A DNA stretch of 64,000 nt from Atrichornis clamosus (lineage: Eukaryota > Chordata > Aves > Passeriformes > Menuridae): the NCBI GenBank assembly GCA_013400975.1, contig WBMZ01008618.1:62001-126000 (forward strand). Direction: 5' to 3'. The position numbers and the translations under genes are program-made. A model generated the notes under the pieces. It searched no databases, had not been told where the DNA came from, and saw nothing but the letters and a program-made list of their open reading frames with translations. How positions within the stretch are numbered: the first letter of the stretch is position 1; every line of letters starts with the position of its first letter. Shown here in pieces: positions 25,221-39,500 of this stretch.

Positions 25221-25622
25221 TGTGCTAATGACAAGAAAACAGAGTGTATTTGTACTTGACTCTGAACCAGGAACAAGTGACTCACCCTGAACCTACTATT
25301 GCCACCCACCTGACTCCTTATCTCAATAAAGGTGGGGATAAGAGCGTGGAGTCTCCAAGGACTCCCTTTTGCCCAAGCTTTGGATGCCTACTGGTGCACT
25401 TCTGAGTGTGACAGCTCAGTGACTGCCTGCTGTGAAGCCAGGACGAGAACATCTACCCAGACAGGCGTTGATGGACAATCCCTCTGACACCATTTTGCAG
25501 CCAGTATTTAGCTGTTTTTTGTCTCCCAAGAGGTTGGCTATCTCAGCAGCATCAGTGACCCAGTCTGCACTCACAGAGGTGCCCTGGATCATCCAACCTC
25601 TCCTGTGAGACCTGCGGCTACA
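25221..25622 (+). mobile_element. Possible decayed solo LTR
   Basis: A GC-elevated block in AT-rich surroundings starts TGTGC and ends TACA. It has a TCAATAAAGG signal near 25323 and a CTCCAAGGACTCCC-type region downstream, an arrangement like avian endogenous-retrovirus LTRs. No target-site duplication is visible and no internal viral gene is present. This rests on layout, not on a known family. Confidence 0.2.
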
Positions 25623-26843
25623 AAAAGAAAATTAATAACATATTTTAAATACCCTTGCCACAGACAAAGGGAGTGTGGTCCTGAGCACTAAATGATGCTA
25701 AAACCAAAGAGGTCAGATATGCACAAGCACGCACAAGCCAGCATCTGATTTTTGAAGGTCAAAATTATAGTTTCATTGAACTTTTAAACTGATTATGGCA
25801 TTAGCAAGAGCAGGTACAAATCTCTCTGGCTAAGGCGGGTAAGTAAATTATCTTGGTGCAGTATCTGTCTTCCTGTGGATTTCAGGGCTACTCTTCCTTG
25901 AATCAATTTGTGATGATATGTTTGTACCTGCCACAGAGCCAAATACACAATCTGATCTTATGCCAAGCCACTATTAACAACTGCATTTTCAATTGATTCT
26001 AGGATATTCATTAACTGGGATCCACAATTACATATAATTTACAGGCATATAATTTTAAATCACTTGCAGTGAGCTTACTAAACTCACTTTATGACATTCA
26101 AATACATTATTATTAAATATTCACTGAGTAGTCAGCTTGAAAATAATTATAGTGGGATAGCACTGGATATAATCAAGTAGAAACAGAACAAGAATCACCA
26201 GAAATGCCTATAGATCACTTTTGCCATGTGATTTTCACATTCCCTTCAGCTGTCTCCAGGAAAGTGTTAAGTACTGAACTGGTGGATTCCAAAGATGTTC
26301 CACGAACTCAACTCCATCACAACACAATTCCTTGGACCTCTTTCATGGGCAACCCCTGCCTGACACCTTTTCTTCTGTACCTGGCAGATGTTTTTTTAAT
26401 GATTTATTTAGTCTTTAGGCAAGTGCCCTGTGGGTTGGGGGATGCTCTTGGCAAGCAGCATTGCACTTGCTCTGGGCTGTCCAGGTTGGGCACAGCTTGG
26501 AGTCAAATGGCAGCCAGAAACATCAGGGTCAGGTTAACTGGATGTTAGAGCAAAGTACAGTACACAGTATACATGCACAGAAATGAATCCATGGATAAAC
26601 AAAACAAATAAAATGCATGCACAGTATTTTCTTAATTTCATATAATGATTTAATTTTCAAATGCTACGTGTGGTCTGTTTTCTCTCTATAGTTTTTCTCT
26701 GTGATCAATACAGGTATTTTACATACCATAAAACCAAAAAGCACAGTGATGCAGGCAATTTAAAACTCTAACGTGGAACTTTAGGACCCTCACTGAAAAC
26801 TGCACATAAACCTAACACAGACGGGTTAAATGAATTACATTAT
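25623..26843. other. AT-rich intergenic downstream of CFAP20DC
   Basis: No gene or repeat recognised. Minus-strand AATAAA words occur at 26408-26403; part of the stretch could belong to a long CFAP20DC 3' UTR. Confidence 0.5.
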
Positions 26844-27440
26844 TTTATTGCAAGGTGTAATGGAAAAACTAATACAAATATGTCAGACCTGCCCTCTGAG
26901 CACAGCCTGCCACATGTATGAATCACATACACTCCTTCTTGCCTCACCTGAAACAAGGCTCCAATTTTTGGGTGTTGGACCAATCCCTCATTGCTCTTCA
27001 GCACTGTCTGAAGTTACAACAGTAAAGCTGACAGTAGCTGGTACCCTCAGCATCTCACACAAATTAAAAATACACAGTAAGCAAGTAATGATTTTTTTTT
27101 TAAATTTGAGTAAAACCATAATTTACAGATAAACACCACCAACCTTCTTGATTCAGGTTCATTTTTTTTTCATATGGAAGCTGTAAATATTAGAAATAAA
27201 TTAGACTAACAAATAACTGTCTTAGACACAGGGAACTTTTATGTAATGTGATTTCCACTGCGTTACAACTTAATACAAAGTTATAAAAATAAGACACTGT
27301 TTGCCAAATATATTAATTTGGTTGCAAAACTATTGTTTAATGTAAGTTTTAAGTTACATAATAAATTATATAGCTCGGTCAGATTTTGCAAGAAGTTAGA
27401 AGATACTCTGAATACAAAATGATATCCTGTCATCTTCTGA
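26844..27440 (-). other. CFAP20DC: CFAP20DC 3' UTR (left limit uncertain)
   Basis: AT-rich sequence after the stop. Candidate poly(A) signals on the minus strand are ATTAAA at 27341-27336, about 100 bases after the stop, and AATAAA at 26849-26844, about 595 bases after it. The canonical distal signal sets the limit given here; cDNA ends would decide. Confidence 0.4.
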
Positions 27441-27553
27441 CTATGCCAGTTCATAGTATTTCCCAGAATTCGGGTCAAAGTAACAGTTCAGACATGGGTC
27501 ATACAAAAGAGACAAAACTTCCTCATCTTCTTCAGCACTGAGGCCATCTTCTC
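27441..27553 (-). CDS. CFAP20DC: CFAP20DC terminal coding exon with stop
   Basis: Acceptor TTCACACAG precedes base 27553; 113 bases end at TAG (27443-27441). It codes [16 protein letters not shown] and the C-terminal block [20 protein letters not shown]. The 3' UTR follows leftward with no internal signal that fixes its end. Confidence 0.94.
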
Positions 27554-30500
27554 CTGTGTGAAGTGGAAAAAGTAAGAATAAATCACTCATTCCCTCAAAC
27601 AATAACATGGAAATATCTTTCTGTCAGGTGTGAGAGATTTTTTCTTTCTAGTGTATAATCTTCTGACTTCTGAATTGTTGCCTTCAAGATAACAGCCATG
27701 CACATTTTCATTATATTTCTGAAGACTTGTACTTAACTGAGGTGAAATGAGGTCAGTTGGAGTTTGCCTAACAACTGGACTTTTCAAAGTCCAGTGGAGC
27801 AGTTCACCAGAAGTACCTTTACTAATAGTGGATCAAAGTGTTCCTAAATGATATTTTCCTCAATAACCTTCTTAATAATTTTTTACCTTGAACAAAGACA
27901 GTCAGTGAGTACTTAAGCCCTGTAAGAGTGAAAGAATTTGAATGTCTGGTATCCAAAATGTCACCTAAATCCCCAGGATAAGTAAATCTGTACAAAAGAG
28001 CTTTCAATATCAGAGAGGAAAAAGGACTCTTCTAGACAATAAAAATTTTAAATCTAGCTTGTCTAAATTTATATAAAATGCAAGAAAGTTTTCAAGTAAC
28101 AGAAATGAATCTCTAGCCTAAAATACACTGATAAACCCACACAGGCTTTTCGTACAGATGCTTTATATATTGCAGCTTCCTTTCTGAACCTGCCTGTCTT
28201 TCATATGAGCTAAACCTAAGTCATATGATCTATAGCTTTGTGATAGGAGATAATTCACAGCTGAATGCAATTTGTATCTTGAATTTCATCATAAATGTTC
28301 ATCCCATTCTCAGACTGCTAATACCAGCTGAATGCTTTGTATGCCCTAACACTTCACAATAAGTGATGGCCTGGAATGCAAACTGCAATGGTTTCACAAC
28401 ACTTGAGTCTATTTACAGCCAGGATCACACAACAATATATAGGTTACATTATCTGGAGACCAGAAAGTACGTTGGTGCATTTGATGCATACACAAGTGTG
28501 CACTTTATCCTTTCAGAAGAGATTTCATTTTTGTTTCCTCAGTAGCATGTGAAAAATACCATGAGAAAGAAACTGCCTTTTACTGTACCCAGAGATAAGA
28601 AGGGAAAGCCGAATTGTTGCCCTCCCTGCTGTGGGTGCTTCATCAGGCCTAGCAAGCTAAATGAGGTTAACTGGGATATTGTGTTTGGATAGCTCTTGGG
28701 AGAAGTTATGCAGTGCAGAAAGAAGGTAAAGAACTGAATGGCTTTTTCTCTGCTTCAGATCACAGCACACAAACAAATGGTGCTCATGCCTCACTCCCTC
28801 ACACAGCCTTACAATTTCACCTGAAATCATGCTGTTATTTCCACTGCATTCTTCCTTTTAATATTTTGCTTTTCAGTGCCTATGCTTCTCTTCAAAATTA
28901 TTCTCTTTTCTCCCCTAAGCTTAAATCTCCCTCCCTCTTTACCTTGGAACTGGCCACTCAATATGCTCCCCGGTTTGAGTTAGGTATAAGAAATTCTTCA
29001 GACTCATCAGGGGTATGCCTCTTTCCCTGTGTGCCTTGAATTCATACCAAATCAGAATTATATTCCTTCCAGGACTAGCTGAATTTATACCTTTATAGAA
29101 GTAATTCCCTGCATGTATTTTCATGTGACCAAAAAGAGTTTTCTAGACGTAACTTGTTTTTAAAGTTAGGCTTCTTTCTTTTAGCACCTCACAAGATGCC
29201 CAAATGCATGATAAGGCATTTCTAGGTGCTGCAACAAATTTCCAGTGGCAGCATGGAGTATTCAGTTCTGAATAGACATATGCAAACCTCACTGCTGTTC
29301 TTCTTCCTAAATAGAAGTACTGCTTAAATTAATTGGTATTCTTTTAAAAGACTCAAATAATGCGTAATGGTTGTGTTAGAAGGTGTCTTTCTGGTTTCAA
29401 GTGGTACACTGTGTGCAACCTGACCATATGTAGGAGTGAAGTGCCCAGGGACAAATTAACTGATAAACAGGTCACTTTCAAAGAAAATTTCCATAGCTGT
29501 TTATGCTGCCACCACCCACACTTTTGGGGTTGAAGCTGCTCAGAATTGCATCAAAAACCCTCCTGACAGTTTAATTTGCATATCGCGGTGAAAGCAAAAT
29601 CAAAGCTTTTGTTCTTAAATCACTAAAATTAAATGGTATTTTAAATGTAACTTGATTTAACATGAAAACTGAGGCCTGCGATATACATTATAGAGGAATG
29701 AGTATCTTTTTGTTGAGCTGAAAGGAGACTGAAAGTAGTACCTGTGAATACCTGTCATAATAAAGGAAATGCTGCCCCACTGAGATCAGGGGAGCTATTG
29801 TTTTTCTGGAGCAAGGCTTGATCAAGATGTCTAAACCCAGATAACAATGAACAGGGCAGGCATGTGGCAGTTTTTTCTCAACTCTGAAATGAATGTACAA
29901 ATAACTGTGTCGTTATTTGGATTATGTCAACAGTGTTCACATAGTCACCACAGTCTGGAGAACTAAAATAAATAATTTCCCTTTTCACAGAAATATATTT
30001 TTACCATATTCTAGGTTTTAATATTAGAAAACATCTTGTAGCAAATCTCACTTTAATGTACATGGCTCATACTCTGACGCTGATGGAAGTCAGCTGCACT
30101 GGATCAGCTGTCAGCAGATGGTGTGCTGGAAAGAACACTGCTGGTATGTTCTCCAATATGATCCTCGAACAGTGAACTACACTGCTCAAATCTATACTGC
30201 AATGATGGACTGCAGGGTTACCACGAGACCATTGTCAGCAGCTGTAGCCCAGGAAAGAAGACAATGTGGTTCCTAAAGTCTTAAAAACGTATCCCTTGGT
30301 CTTAAGACCAAGATACCATGAAGTAAATTCCAGAGAATTTATGATTCTGCCACTGTCACTTACTGTGGAGACTTTCGTGTTTTGTCAAGATAAATGAAAC
30401 TGTCTATACCTCACAAATATCAATGCCCAATAAGGGAAAAATCTATGGAAATTTATCATATTTATGAATCTAAATTTTCCTCTAATATTGTGAAACCTAT

Positions 30501-33500
30501 TGAAGAGAAGACTACTTCTCATTGCATCTCAGTATTTAACTAATGGATCGTGCAAATGTTAAGAAAGGAACTGGAGAGTGAAATGCTTTCTTAGAAAGGA
30601 ATTACCTCTTTTCCCCAAAGTTGTGCCTCAACTTCAAGATTTTTTATAATATAAGAATTAACAAATATTCATTAATTTACTAATGCTATGCTACTTTTCT
30701 TTAAGGATGTTTTTAGATAAAATTCGTATCTTGAATACATTATGACTCATTTCAGATTTTCAGTACTTTTGTTATCCTGTGATACTCGGAATACTTAATT
30801 TACTTCCCAACATGAGAACGAACTCATTTTCTACTGTGATATTTAAAAATCCAAAAAAGTTAAGGGCGAGTAGGGCAGCAGAGTTTTCTGGAATGGATCT
30901 GAGCATTCAGTTTGTTGGTCAGATCTGGTATGTAGCTGTCAGTAATGAACCAGCTCTTTTGTCACACAAGTAACTGACCTTGAGTGAAATGATTAAGGAA
31001 AAAAAAATTTTTCCCGAAGTCCTTGAGGTACATCACAGGACACAATTTATTTAGCACCTCTTTCAAAAATGACACTCCAAACCATCTAGTTATCATGGTC
31101 CATCAGGATTTTTTTAAACCAAGATATCTAGGAAAACACACAGATTCTAGTGTTTGATGGGGATGATCTAATCTGACAGGCACTTATGACACAGCACTGC
31201 AGCTTCTCTGCTACTTTAATAGAGAGAGGTGTCCAGTAGTTCAGAAAAAATCCAAACTGCAACGTTTGGGGAGTGAAGGTCATGGAATGGCTTTGTTGTT
31301 TGCTTATTTCTTGGAGAAATGGAACTTGATTGCTTCATTACAGCAGGTTATTTTGAGTATCTGGAGATAGAAAAGTTTCTGTGTGAAGTTATCAAAATTA
31401 CAAACATCATAAATATACATGAGTCAGAATCTGACTGAATAAAGGTGCAAAACTAAAAAGCCAAAATAAAAAGCTATGGTACAGAGACAATATCTCTTCT
31501 CCAAATGTGCAATCGCAAGCACATGACGTAAAATAGTTCAGCTTAAAGGAAAATGAGTTTAGGAACAATTCACAAAACAGTTCGGAAACTCTAGTTTGAA
31601 TAACAGGAGAAGAACAAATTCCCAAATATTATTATTTTTTAAAGCTTTTTAAAGATAATAATACAGTTTTAAAAATTTACAAAAATTATAGCTATACTGC
31701 AACAAGCCTTGGATTTCATAATGCTAACATAAAAAAGTTCTCTGGGACCTTTCATGAAATTTTATCCAATGTGCCTTTAACTCAAGGATTACTGTCGAAT
31801 TCTATTTGGCTTATTTAGGACCCTTAACACAACATATTACTTGATTCTTCAAAGCAAGGTCCCTTCCTGACAGCAAGATTGTATTTTGCTGTCACAAACA
31901 ATTACAAATCTACGTCTATGAAAATATTCCCAATTTGAGGGGCATAATTTATTTTAGACAGTAAATCACTGAGACATCTTTACCCCTTGGACAGCCAAAA
32001 TACATGGGTCAGATTTATGAGAGCTCACAATGAATTCCTGAGACTTGAATATAAATGTAAATATCTATGCTGGAAGCACTCAAGGCCAGATTGGATGGGG
32101 CCTTGAGCAGCCTGGTCTGTGGGAAGGTGTCCCTGTCCATGGCAGGGGGTTGGAACTGGATGGTCCCTTCCAGCCCAAACCATTCTATGATACTCTATGA
32201 TGATGACTCTACCCTGTTTCCTAAGACACCTGATTTAAAAAAAAAAGGCATTTGAAGGAAACAAGGTATTTTATTTATTCTATTGTTGACTTTCCAGTTT
32301 CAGTGAAGTTCTTTGCCATTCTCTAAGCAAACACCATTAATAAACAAAAGACTGTAACTCTGGTGACAACAGCCCTCAGGAAATCACACTAAGATTTCAT
32401 TTAAAGCTAAATCTGCAATTTTTCTTCGTAAGAGAAGTATCTCTTATGCAAGTATAATCATGCCTCTGAATAAGAATGTTTAGTCTTTGTGTTCTTTCTT
32501 ACATAGGTTCACCATCCCCATTAGCATAAATTCCTTATTTTTAACAAATAAGATGCATTTTTTATGAGTTAGTCTGTATAGTGCCAGAACATTAGGAGTC
32601 TGCAACTGCATATTATTCTTCTAGCAGAGGCAAATAATACTGCATGGAAAACTCTGCTACCTTGAGCTGAGAATAATAAACAAGAGAACTTGAAACCAGA
32701 AAGTAGTCGTATAGAAAACTATGAAAAGGCAGCACTAGCACTACAGAAAAAACATTTAGAAATGTCTTTCTACCCAAGTCCTTTCCATTGTCTTCATAAA
32801 TTCCTACCTTGAGTATTCTCTTTTGTTGAAGATTTAGTGTGCTCTTCCAGTTGTTGGCTTCCAGGAATGATGGGGGGACTGAACATATTCAACCAGCCCC
32901 TGAAAAATACAAATCAAAATATCATTCATAAAAGCACAGTTTGTGTTCCTATTTGTTCTAATTCTTTTGTTTATTAAAAAAAATTCAAATGAAATTGCAG
33001 GTTGTCAAATGTTCTGAAACAAAATCAAGCTGGATTTTATTATTATAAAAATAAACTTTGCAGTTAATATAATTATTAAATGTTAAGACTTTCTTCCTTT
33101 CTTAGCGTTTTCACCTGTTCTGTTCACACTACAATCTGTGGTTTAAGTCAGGTTTGCTTTGCAGATTGCAGCTGTGTGGCTCTCTCAGCACAGGGTGTAC
33201 AGGAGGTGTGATCCATGACACAGAGTTATCCTTTGAAAGCCACCAGGACACATTCCTCTTTCTGAGGAATAAAGGCTTGGAATGAACAATCTGTGTACAA
33301 TGAGAAACTGTGGGAGTCAATTTGACTAAAAATCCTTACCCCCTCTAAGGAAAAAGGCTCAAAGGCAATCACAAGACGTGTTTGGTTTGGTTACCACTGA
33401 CTTGGCAGTGCTTGGAGCCCCTGCAATAGGGTGCCACAGAACGTGGTGTAACATTCCCTATCTGGATGGTTGGTGACTTGGAGCTGAGCTTAGACATTAA

Positions 33501-36500
33501 GTGGATGCCACCAACAGTTTTCTGAAGAGGAAACATTGGATTGAGTCTGAAAGTTGTTATTGATGATATGGGGAGAGAGCATTGTTAGATAAATACATTA
33601 TAAATAATACTTTACATCCATTTCTTATTGTTATAAAACATTGTGTTATAAATAAAGAATTGTTATTGAACAACATGATTCTAGCTACTGGCAAGACTAT
33701 ATAGAGGACTCCTCTCATCACAGCCATCTCATATCTGAAGAGAAAGATTTTGATGGGATCTTTATCACAGAGGAGAGAGTACTTTCTTCACCTATTCATG
33801 GACAAATTATGTATCTCCTGGACACTACTGTGATAGCTTCTAAAATTTATTCTCATGCTATCATACATTCAGGCAAAGTTCAATGTTCCTTTCACATACA
33901 CCACTTTATGAAACACTGTCTTTGATTGTTACAGCTCAGAGAAAAGAAGACAGAACAGTTATTTTTATTGTTATTGTTGTCACTGGTTTTTATTGCAAAC
34001 TGAACTCCAGGGCAGTGACAAAGTCACTCATATTATACTATCAGTCAGAGGAAGATAGCCCTGGAAATGCACTTCTAAGTCAAAAAGACATTCCTTGGGC
34101 AGGTGACCACATCTTGTAATTCTTTTCACATATGAAATTAATCTCTGCATGCTGTGCATAGCTGATGTTTCCTTAAGTTCTCATCTCTCCAGCAGTAAAG
34201 AGCTATAACACATTAAAAATTCTATACAGTCATTAATTAGACTAAATAATTTCAAGCCAACTCTTGAGCACAGAATTCAAGGGACCTCAGTGAATCATCT
34301 AATTTTGATAGAACCAGATCCATCCTTTTTGACCAACCTATTTCACTGCAAGGCAAGAAGTATGGAAGGGGATAAATGTTTGCTTCATGCTGATGGGAGC
34401 AGTGCAGCTCTAAAGAGTAAATTACACTTGGTTTGGGGTTGATTAAACTTATGTCTGGCCATGGCTGTTCCAACAGCTGGCAGAAAAGCATTATGTATGT
34501 GAATTTGTGCTAGAGGCTGGGGAGGTTACCCAGAGCTGTAGAGGTAACCTCAACATCCATGGCTTTGTCTAAAAGGGATAAATTTTTCCAAAGCTTGGCA
34601 GATTTCTTTATATTCCAGACTGCAATTGTCTCAACTTGTTCATCCAACACCAAGGAAACAGGTAATATACTTCTATTTTCTGAAAAGCCTTCATGATCTC
34701 ATGTACGAGCTGCTTCTGTCAGAGAAATCTGGCAAGGCTCAGTCATCTGGTATAATTGCTAAAATATGCCGACTGCTTTTTTTTTTTTTGTTAGTTTTTC
34801 TGTTACTTCTGGACTTGTTATTGATTCCACATCATCTCCTTTTGGCATGTACGCATAATCTGGGGTGAATCAGGGGACAACCACCTATCTGTTTGCAGTC
34901 AAAATGGAAAAAACTAATTTTCCGCCTCAGGAAACAGAACTGTTGGTGTAGAAATCCAGCAAGTAGCATAGCAGATTTAAAGGAAGAGATATTGAATTTT
35001 CCATCATTTCAAAATGTAAAATCATACTTCAAAATTTTGTTACACCATCATATTATTTTCACATATATAGCCAACTTCACTGCCAGTCCTCCTCTTCTGC
35101 TGTTCAGCTAAGGCCAGTGGGAGTTGGTACAAACAATCCACACAGACATGTGCTCGCCTGGACTTCTCAGAATTAGCCTTCTCTCATTGCTGAGGCTCTT
35201 TGTTTAAACCACAGCTTCAGAAGTTTTTAGGAATAACAGCTAAATGCAGACTGATATCTAGTACCACGGCAGAATATATTTTCCATTTCTGTCACTTGCA
35301 TGTGTGGTTTGGTCTCCCTCAGAATCAGCACAAACACCAGAACCTGACCGTGCTCCCAGGATGTGGTCTGAGAGCACAAAGCATCAGCACATACCTGGTT
35401 CTCTACAATTGCACTGAAACACAAAGTCAGCCAAGGCAAAGATGACCTCTGAGAAACTGCATCAATTTTAGGGACGGTAAGGAAGAACTTTTAGTGCTGA
35501 TCTACATTCCAAAGCTACCCTTTCTTCCACATTCACTCCAGCTTTTGCAAAAGGCAGTGATATTTGAGATCCAGAGAAGAACTAGAATATTTCTGCTGGG
35601 ACAACTGCTGAAGCAAAAGGGGTGCAAGGAGAGAGAAAGACTGCTCACTTCTAAAGAGAATTACCTCAGTCAGACCAACAAATACAGTTAAAAAAAATAA
35701 AGAAGCTTTAGAGTACATATGCAGTTCTACAGGTCTGGCACAAAACAGCAGTGTTTAAAGATTCATGTTTTTCATATAAAACACATATCAGGGAATTCCT
35801 CAAGAAAGTAGTTGGCATCTGTAAAGCAGAGAGGATGTTAGTAAGAAGGAAAGAAAGATAATAAGGCGATTACCTCAAATGGAAAAGAGGCAAGTCATTT
35901 AGAAAACAATGAGGGAACAAGGTAATAATATGTTGTTAAATCAGTATTTGTGCTAAATTAATAGTTCTTATTACTCAGGAAATTTATGAATTTTAGTTTG
36001 AAGTCTCATATCTGAAAGATCTGCATAAAATAATAAGTCTGAGAAGTCAGAGATGAGATGATTTTTAAGTAGCTGGGTGATTTTATCTTTGATTTTGTCC
36101 TTCATTTACTGGAGTCAAATATTGTATAAAGGTGTTGTTCAGTTTCATATTCATGTTTATTTTCTTGTGTTTGACTCAGTAGATGAATAATTACTTTTTC
36201 TAGGAGGTGCAAGTTTAAGATCTAGAGGGAGGCAAAGAAGTTTTTATCAATGACAGAAGCAACAGAGATGTATTGGAGAGTTTAATATTTCCTATTAAGA
36301 CAGTCTAGATTCACTTCATGGTTTTTTCCTCTCAATGTTGAAGAAAAACAAATAGTTCTGCTATTCAACTTCTTCCACCAAGACAAATAATCAAAACATT
36401 ACAGTATTATGAATTCATTGTTGACTTAACATTACTTTAAGGTTAAAATATTGTACACAATATATATTAAAAACTGGTTTATTATTTCCACAGGTTAGTT

Positions 36501-39500
36501 AGCAGTGTCTAAATTAACCTCTCCTAAAATCTTGAAGAGAAATTTAAAAAAATCTCATGTGTGCTGAAATCTTCTTGGCCAAACTGCAGTAGAGTGCTGG
36601 CAGTTGATTGATAAACTTTTCAGAAGTGGAGTGGGTTTCCAGTGGTAATTCTGGCAGATGCTGCAGTCGAGAAGTCACAACAGACTTTCCACAGTCAAAT
36701 CTGCAGTTGCTTTCAGGAAGCAACTAAAGCATGTGTGTGTGAATGTGTGAGACAGAGGGCTTGAGTGAATTTTAAAAAAGCATCCTGAAAAATGTGTTCG
36801 ACCTTGAGGAAAGGTCAAGGCCCAGAATGGAGACAACACAGACCAGGCCTGTGTTCCTCTTTATTGTGGTTTTATTCTGAGCGAATAAAGAATATATTTT
36901 TTTTGAGAACTTATTAAAGAAGCTGGTTTATCTCATTAAAACAGAAAAGCTAATCGCACATTCTGACTAATTAAAGACACTCTATTTATGCTATTAATGC
37001 CTCCAGCTGTAATCAATACAATCAATGTGCAATAAACTATCTAGAGCTTCCTGATAACAGTGTGGAATGCCAAATATTGTCTTTTGACATTGTGAGCTGC
37101 ATTGCAGGAAGGCTCAGAACAGGTTCCACACACACTCAACAGTATCATCTACCCTTAATGCTTGCACTGAATTTTTCATTATTCTGAAAGCTATTCTCCA
37201 TACCAAAACATAATACAAACGTTATATAATCTTGTTATATTTTTCTTAAAAGATATTACTTTAAAATTCTTTAAAAATACATTCAGATAATAATGGTTAT
37301 ATCTTGAAATATCACATGACAGCTGAATTGTGATGGAAAGCAAAAGAATCTTTTGGAGATATTAACATAATTTTCAGTTTTATGACTATGTTAAATTTTG
37401 CAGAAAAAAGGCCTCCATCAGCAAAGTCTGTTAAGGAAATTAGTGATGCTTTATTAAGTAGCACTTATCAATGACAATGTATTAAAATTATTACCATCAA
37501 CAGAAATCCTTAGAATCAGAAGTTTTTCATTTAAATCTTAATGAACACCTTTGATACTTTGATTTTTTTACAGATATTTTTGCAGACTGGGAGACTGAGA
37601 AAATGCCAATTCACTTAGTATAAAGATTTTTAATATTGCTGTGAATTGAGATAGCATACTTTATTGCATTTCTTTAGGATCACATTTAATTTGTATTATT
37701 TAAATCAATGGGATAACTTAATCTGCTTTATTAACAAAATTGAAATGCTTCAAAGTTTTAGTATGGTTTTATCCAACAATCTATACCGAAATTAGAGGGA
37801 ATATTTGTTCAGCCTTGTAGTATACTTCGAAAGTGCAAGGCAAGGGCTACATTATATCAAATCAGGGAATGAAAAACCGGCATTGGGTTTGTAGCATTAA
37901 GAACACATCGAATTGACAGTCTGTTTAGCACCTGAAGAGTGTAATCACTAAAACCACAAAAGATGGTATTTAGCTGCATCTATTTAGAAATAAACTCTTC
38001 AGTAATAGCTTCTGGAGTGAAGGAGGGACTTTTGTACGCTACCGAGATTTCTTTGACTTATGTACAAAATGCAAGTATCATTTGAAAATATGTTGAACCT
38101 AAATTTCAGGTCCTGCCACTACATAGTACTGTAATAATTATGAAATCACCTGAGCTTTAACTTGTCCATTATGGTACCTAAAAGACTTTAAACAATTCCA
38201 GTTCTTGAAAATGCTGAAGTTTTTACATAAAAATGCCATAAACTAATACAAATTCAGTATTAATTTCTATGTCCATAACTGTTCAGTGCTTCTCAGTTCC
38301 GGGTGGGAAAACCAGCATCTTTTAAATGAAAACCTTAGTGAGTTCACAGAAGCAGAAGAAGATATACTACCAAAAGAATACAGAGGATACTTATACATAA
38401 AAATCAAGGATTTTTGAATACATATCTTAACAGAAATCTTGAAAAATAACATAAATATATATATCTTCACATGACTTTGCATGAATTGAAAGTTCTATTT
38501 TGAAAAGTAAGGGCAATCTGGCAACACATTGATGATTAAAAAATACCCAAGCCATAAGCTACATTGTATTATTCTCCTGGAGTGCTACTGTAGTTTCAAG
38601 ATATCATTAAATCAGCACAAACCAACACTTATCATTTCCTGCACATTTTTCACAGTGAGCTGCATTCTGACTATGAGTAATCTGTTAATCTGTTCTTTGC
38701 CTCACAATCCGTCAAAGTGACAGATTCATTCCATCCCTAATACATAATACCTTCATTTACTGTATGCCTTACTGGAACTTCCTTTTTTTCCCAGCACTAA
38801 GATTGAGACAATCACAAGCATATTTAGAAAATGCCTTTTCCCTTCCTCCAGACCACTTCAGCAAGTCCAGCTTGCCAAACACTGCACTTCTAATGGAGGG
38901 AGAGAACTCCTTAAAAAGTAAAAAGTTTAATTGGCAATGAGTTAGTAACTAAATATGAGACCATAAAAGGTACAAATGCAACTGTGCAGGGAACATTTGA
39001 ATCTGCTCTTAAAGTCTTAAATATCTAAATGAGCTGTCTTACAGGTGCTAGATTACATTCAAGGATAACAAAGGAGATGTGAATTCTACTTGTTAAACAA
39101 GATGTTTAGATAGTGTAAGATGTTACTGCAAGTATGTACAGTATAATCATGCTGACTGGTATTTGCTGAAAATCTGACTGTTAATTATGTAATTAATTAA
39201 TTAATGTTTTTCAGGTTTTTTTCAATTATCAAAGTTGAAATGATAAATCTGTGCAGGTTATTAAAAACATGCACAGTCATCTACAAAAATATGAATGATC
39301 TGAATTTGGAGGTTTAACAGCTTAGTAATTAATATATATTTTGCTATTTGGTCAATGTTTTGCAGTTAAATACATGAAATTTCTATCACAGCTTCTGTTA
39401 AATGGAAGGAACATTTGATTTTACTTGAAGATTGAGCATCTAGTTCATCACCATGCTACCTTGACGGCTAGATTATAATCTCAATATTCACTAGCAATAT

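Larger units (their letters stand above)
27554..32807 (-). other. CFAP20DC last intron
   Basis: AT-rich intron containing a CR1 fragment (32068-32204) and an unexplained open, GC-elevated patch at 30028-30276. No other feature is recognised. Confidence 0.7.
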
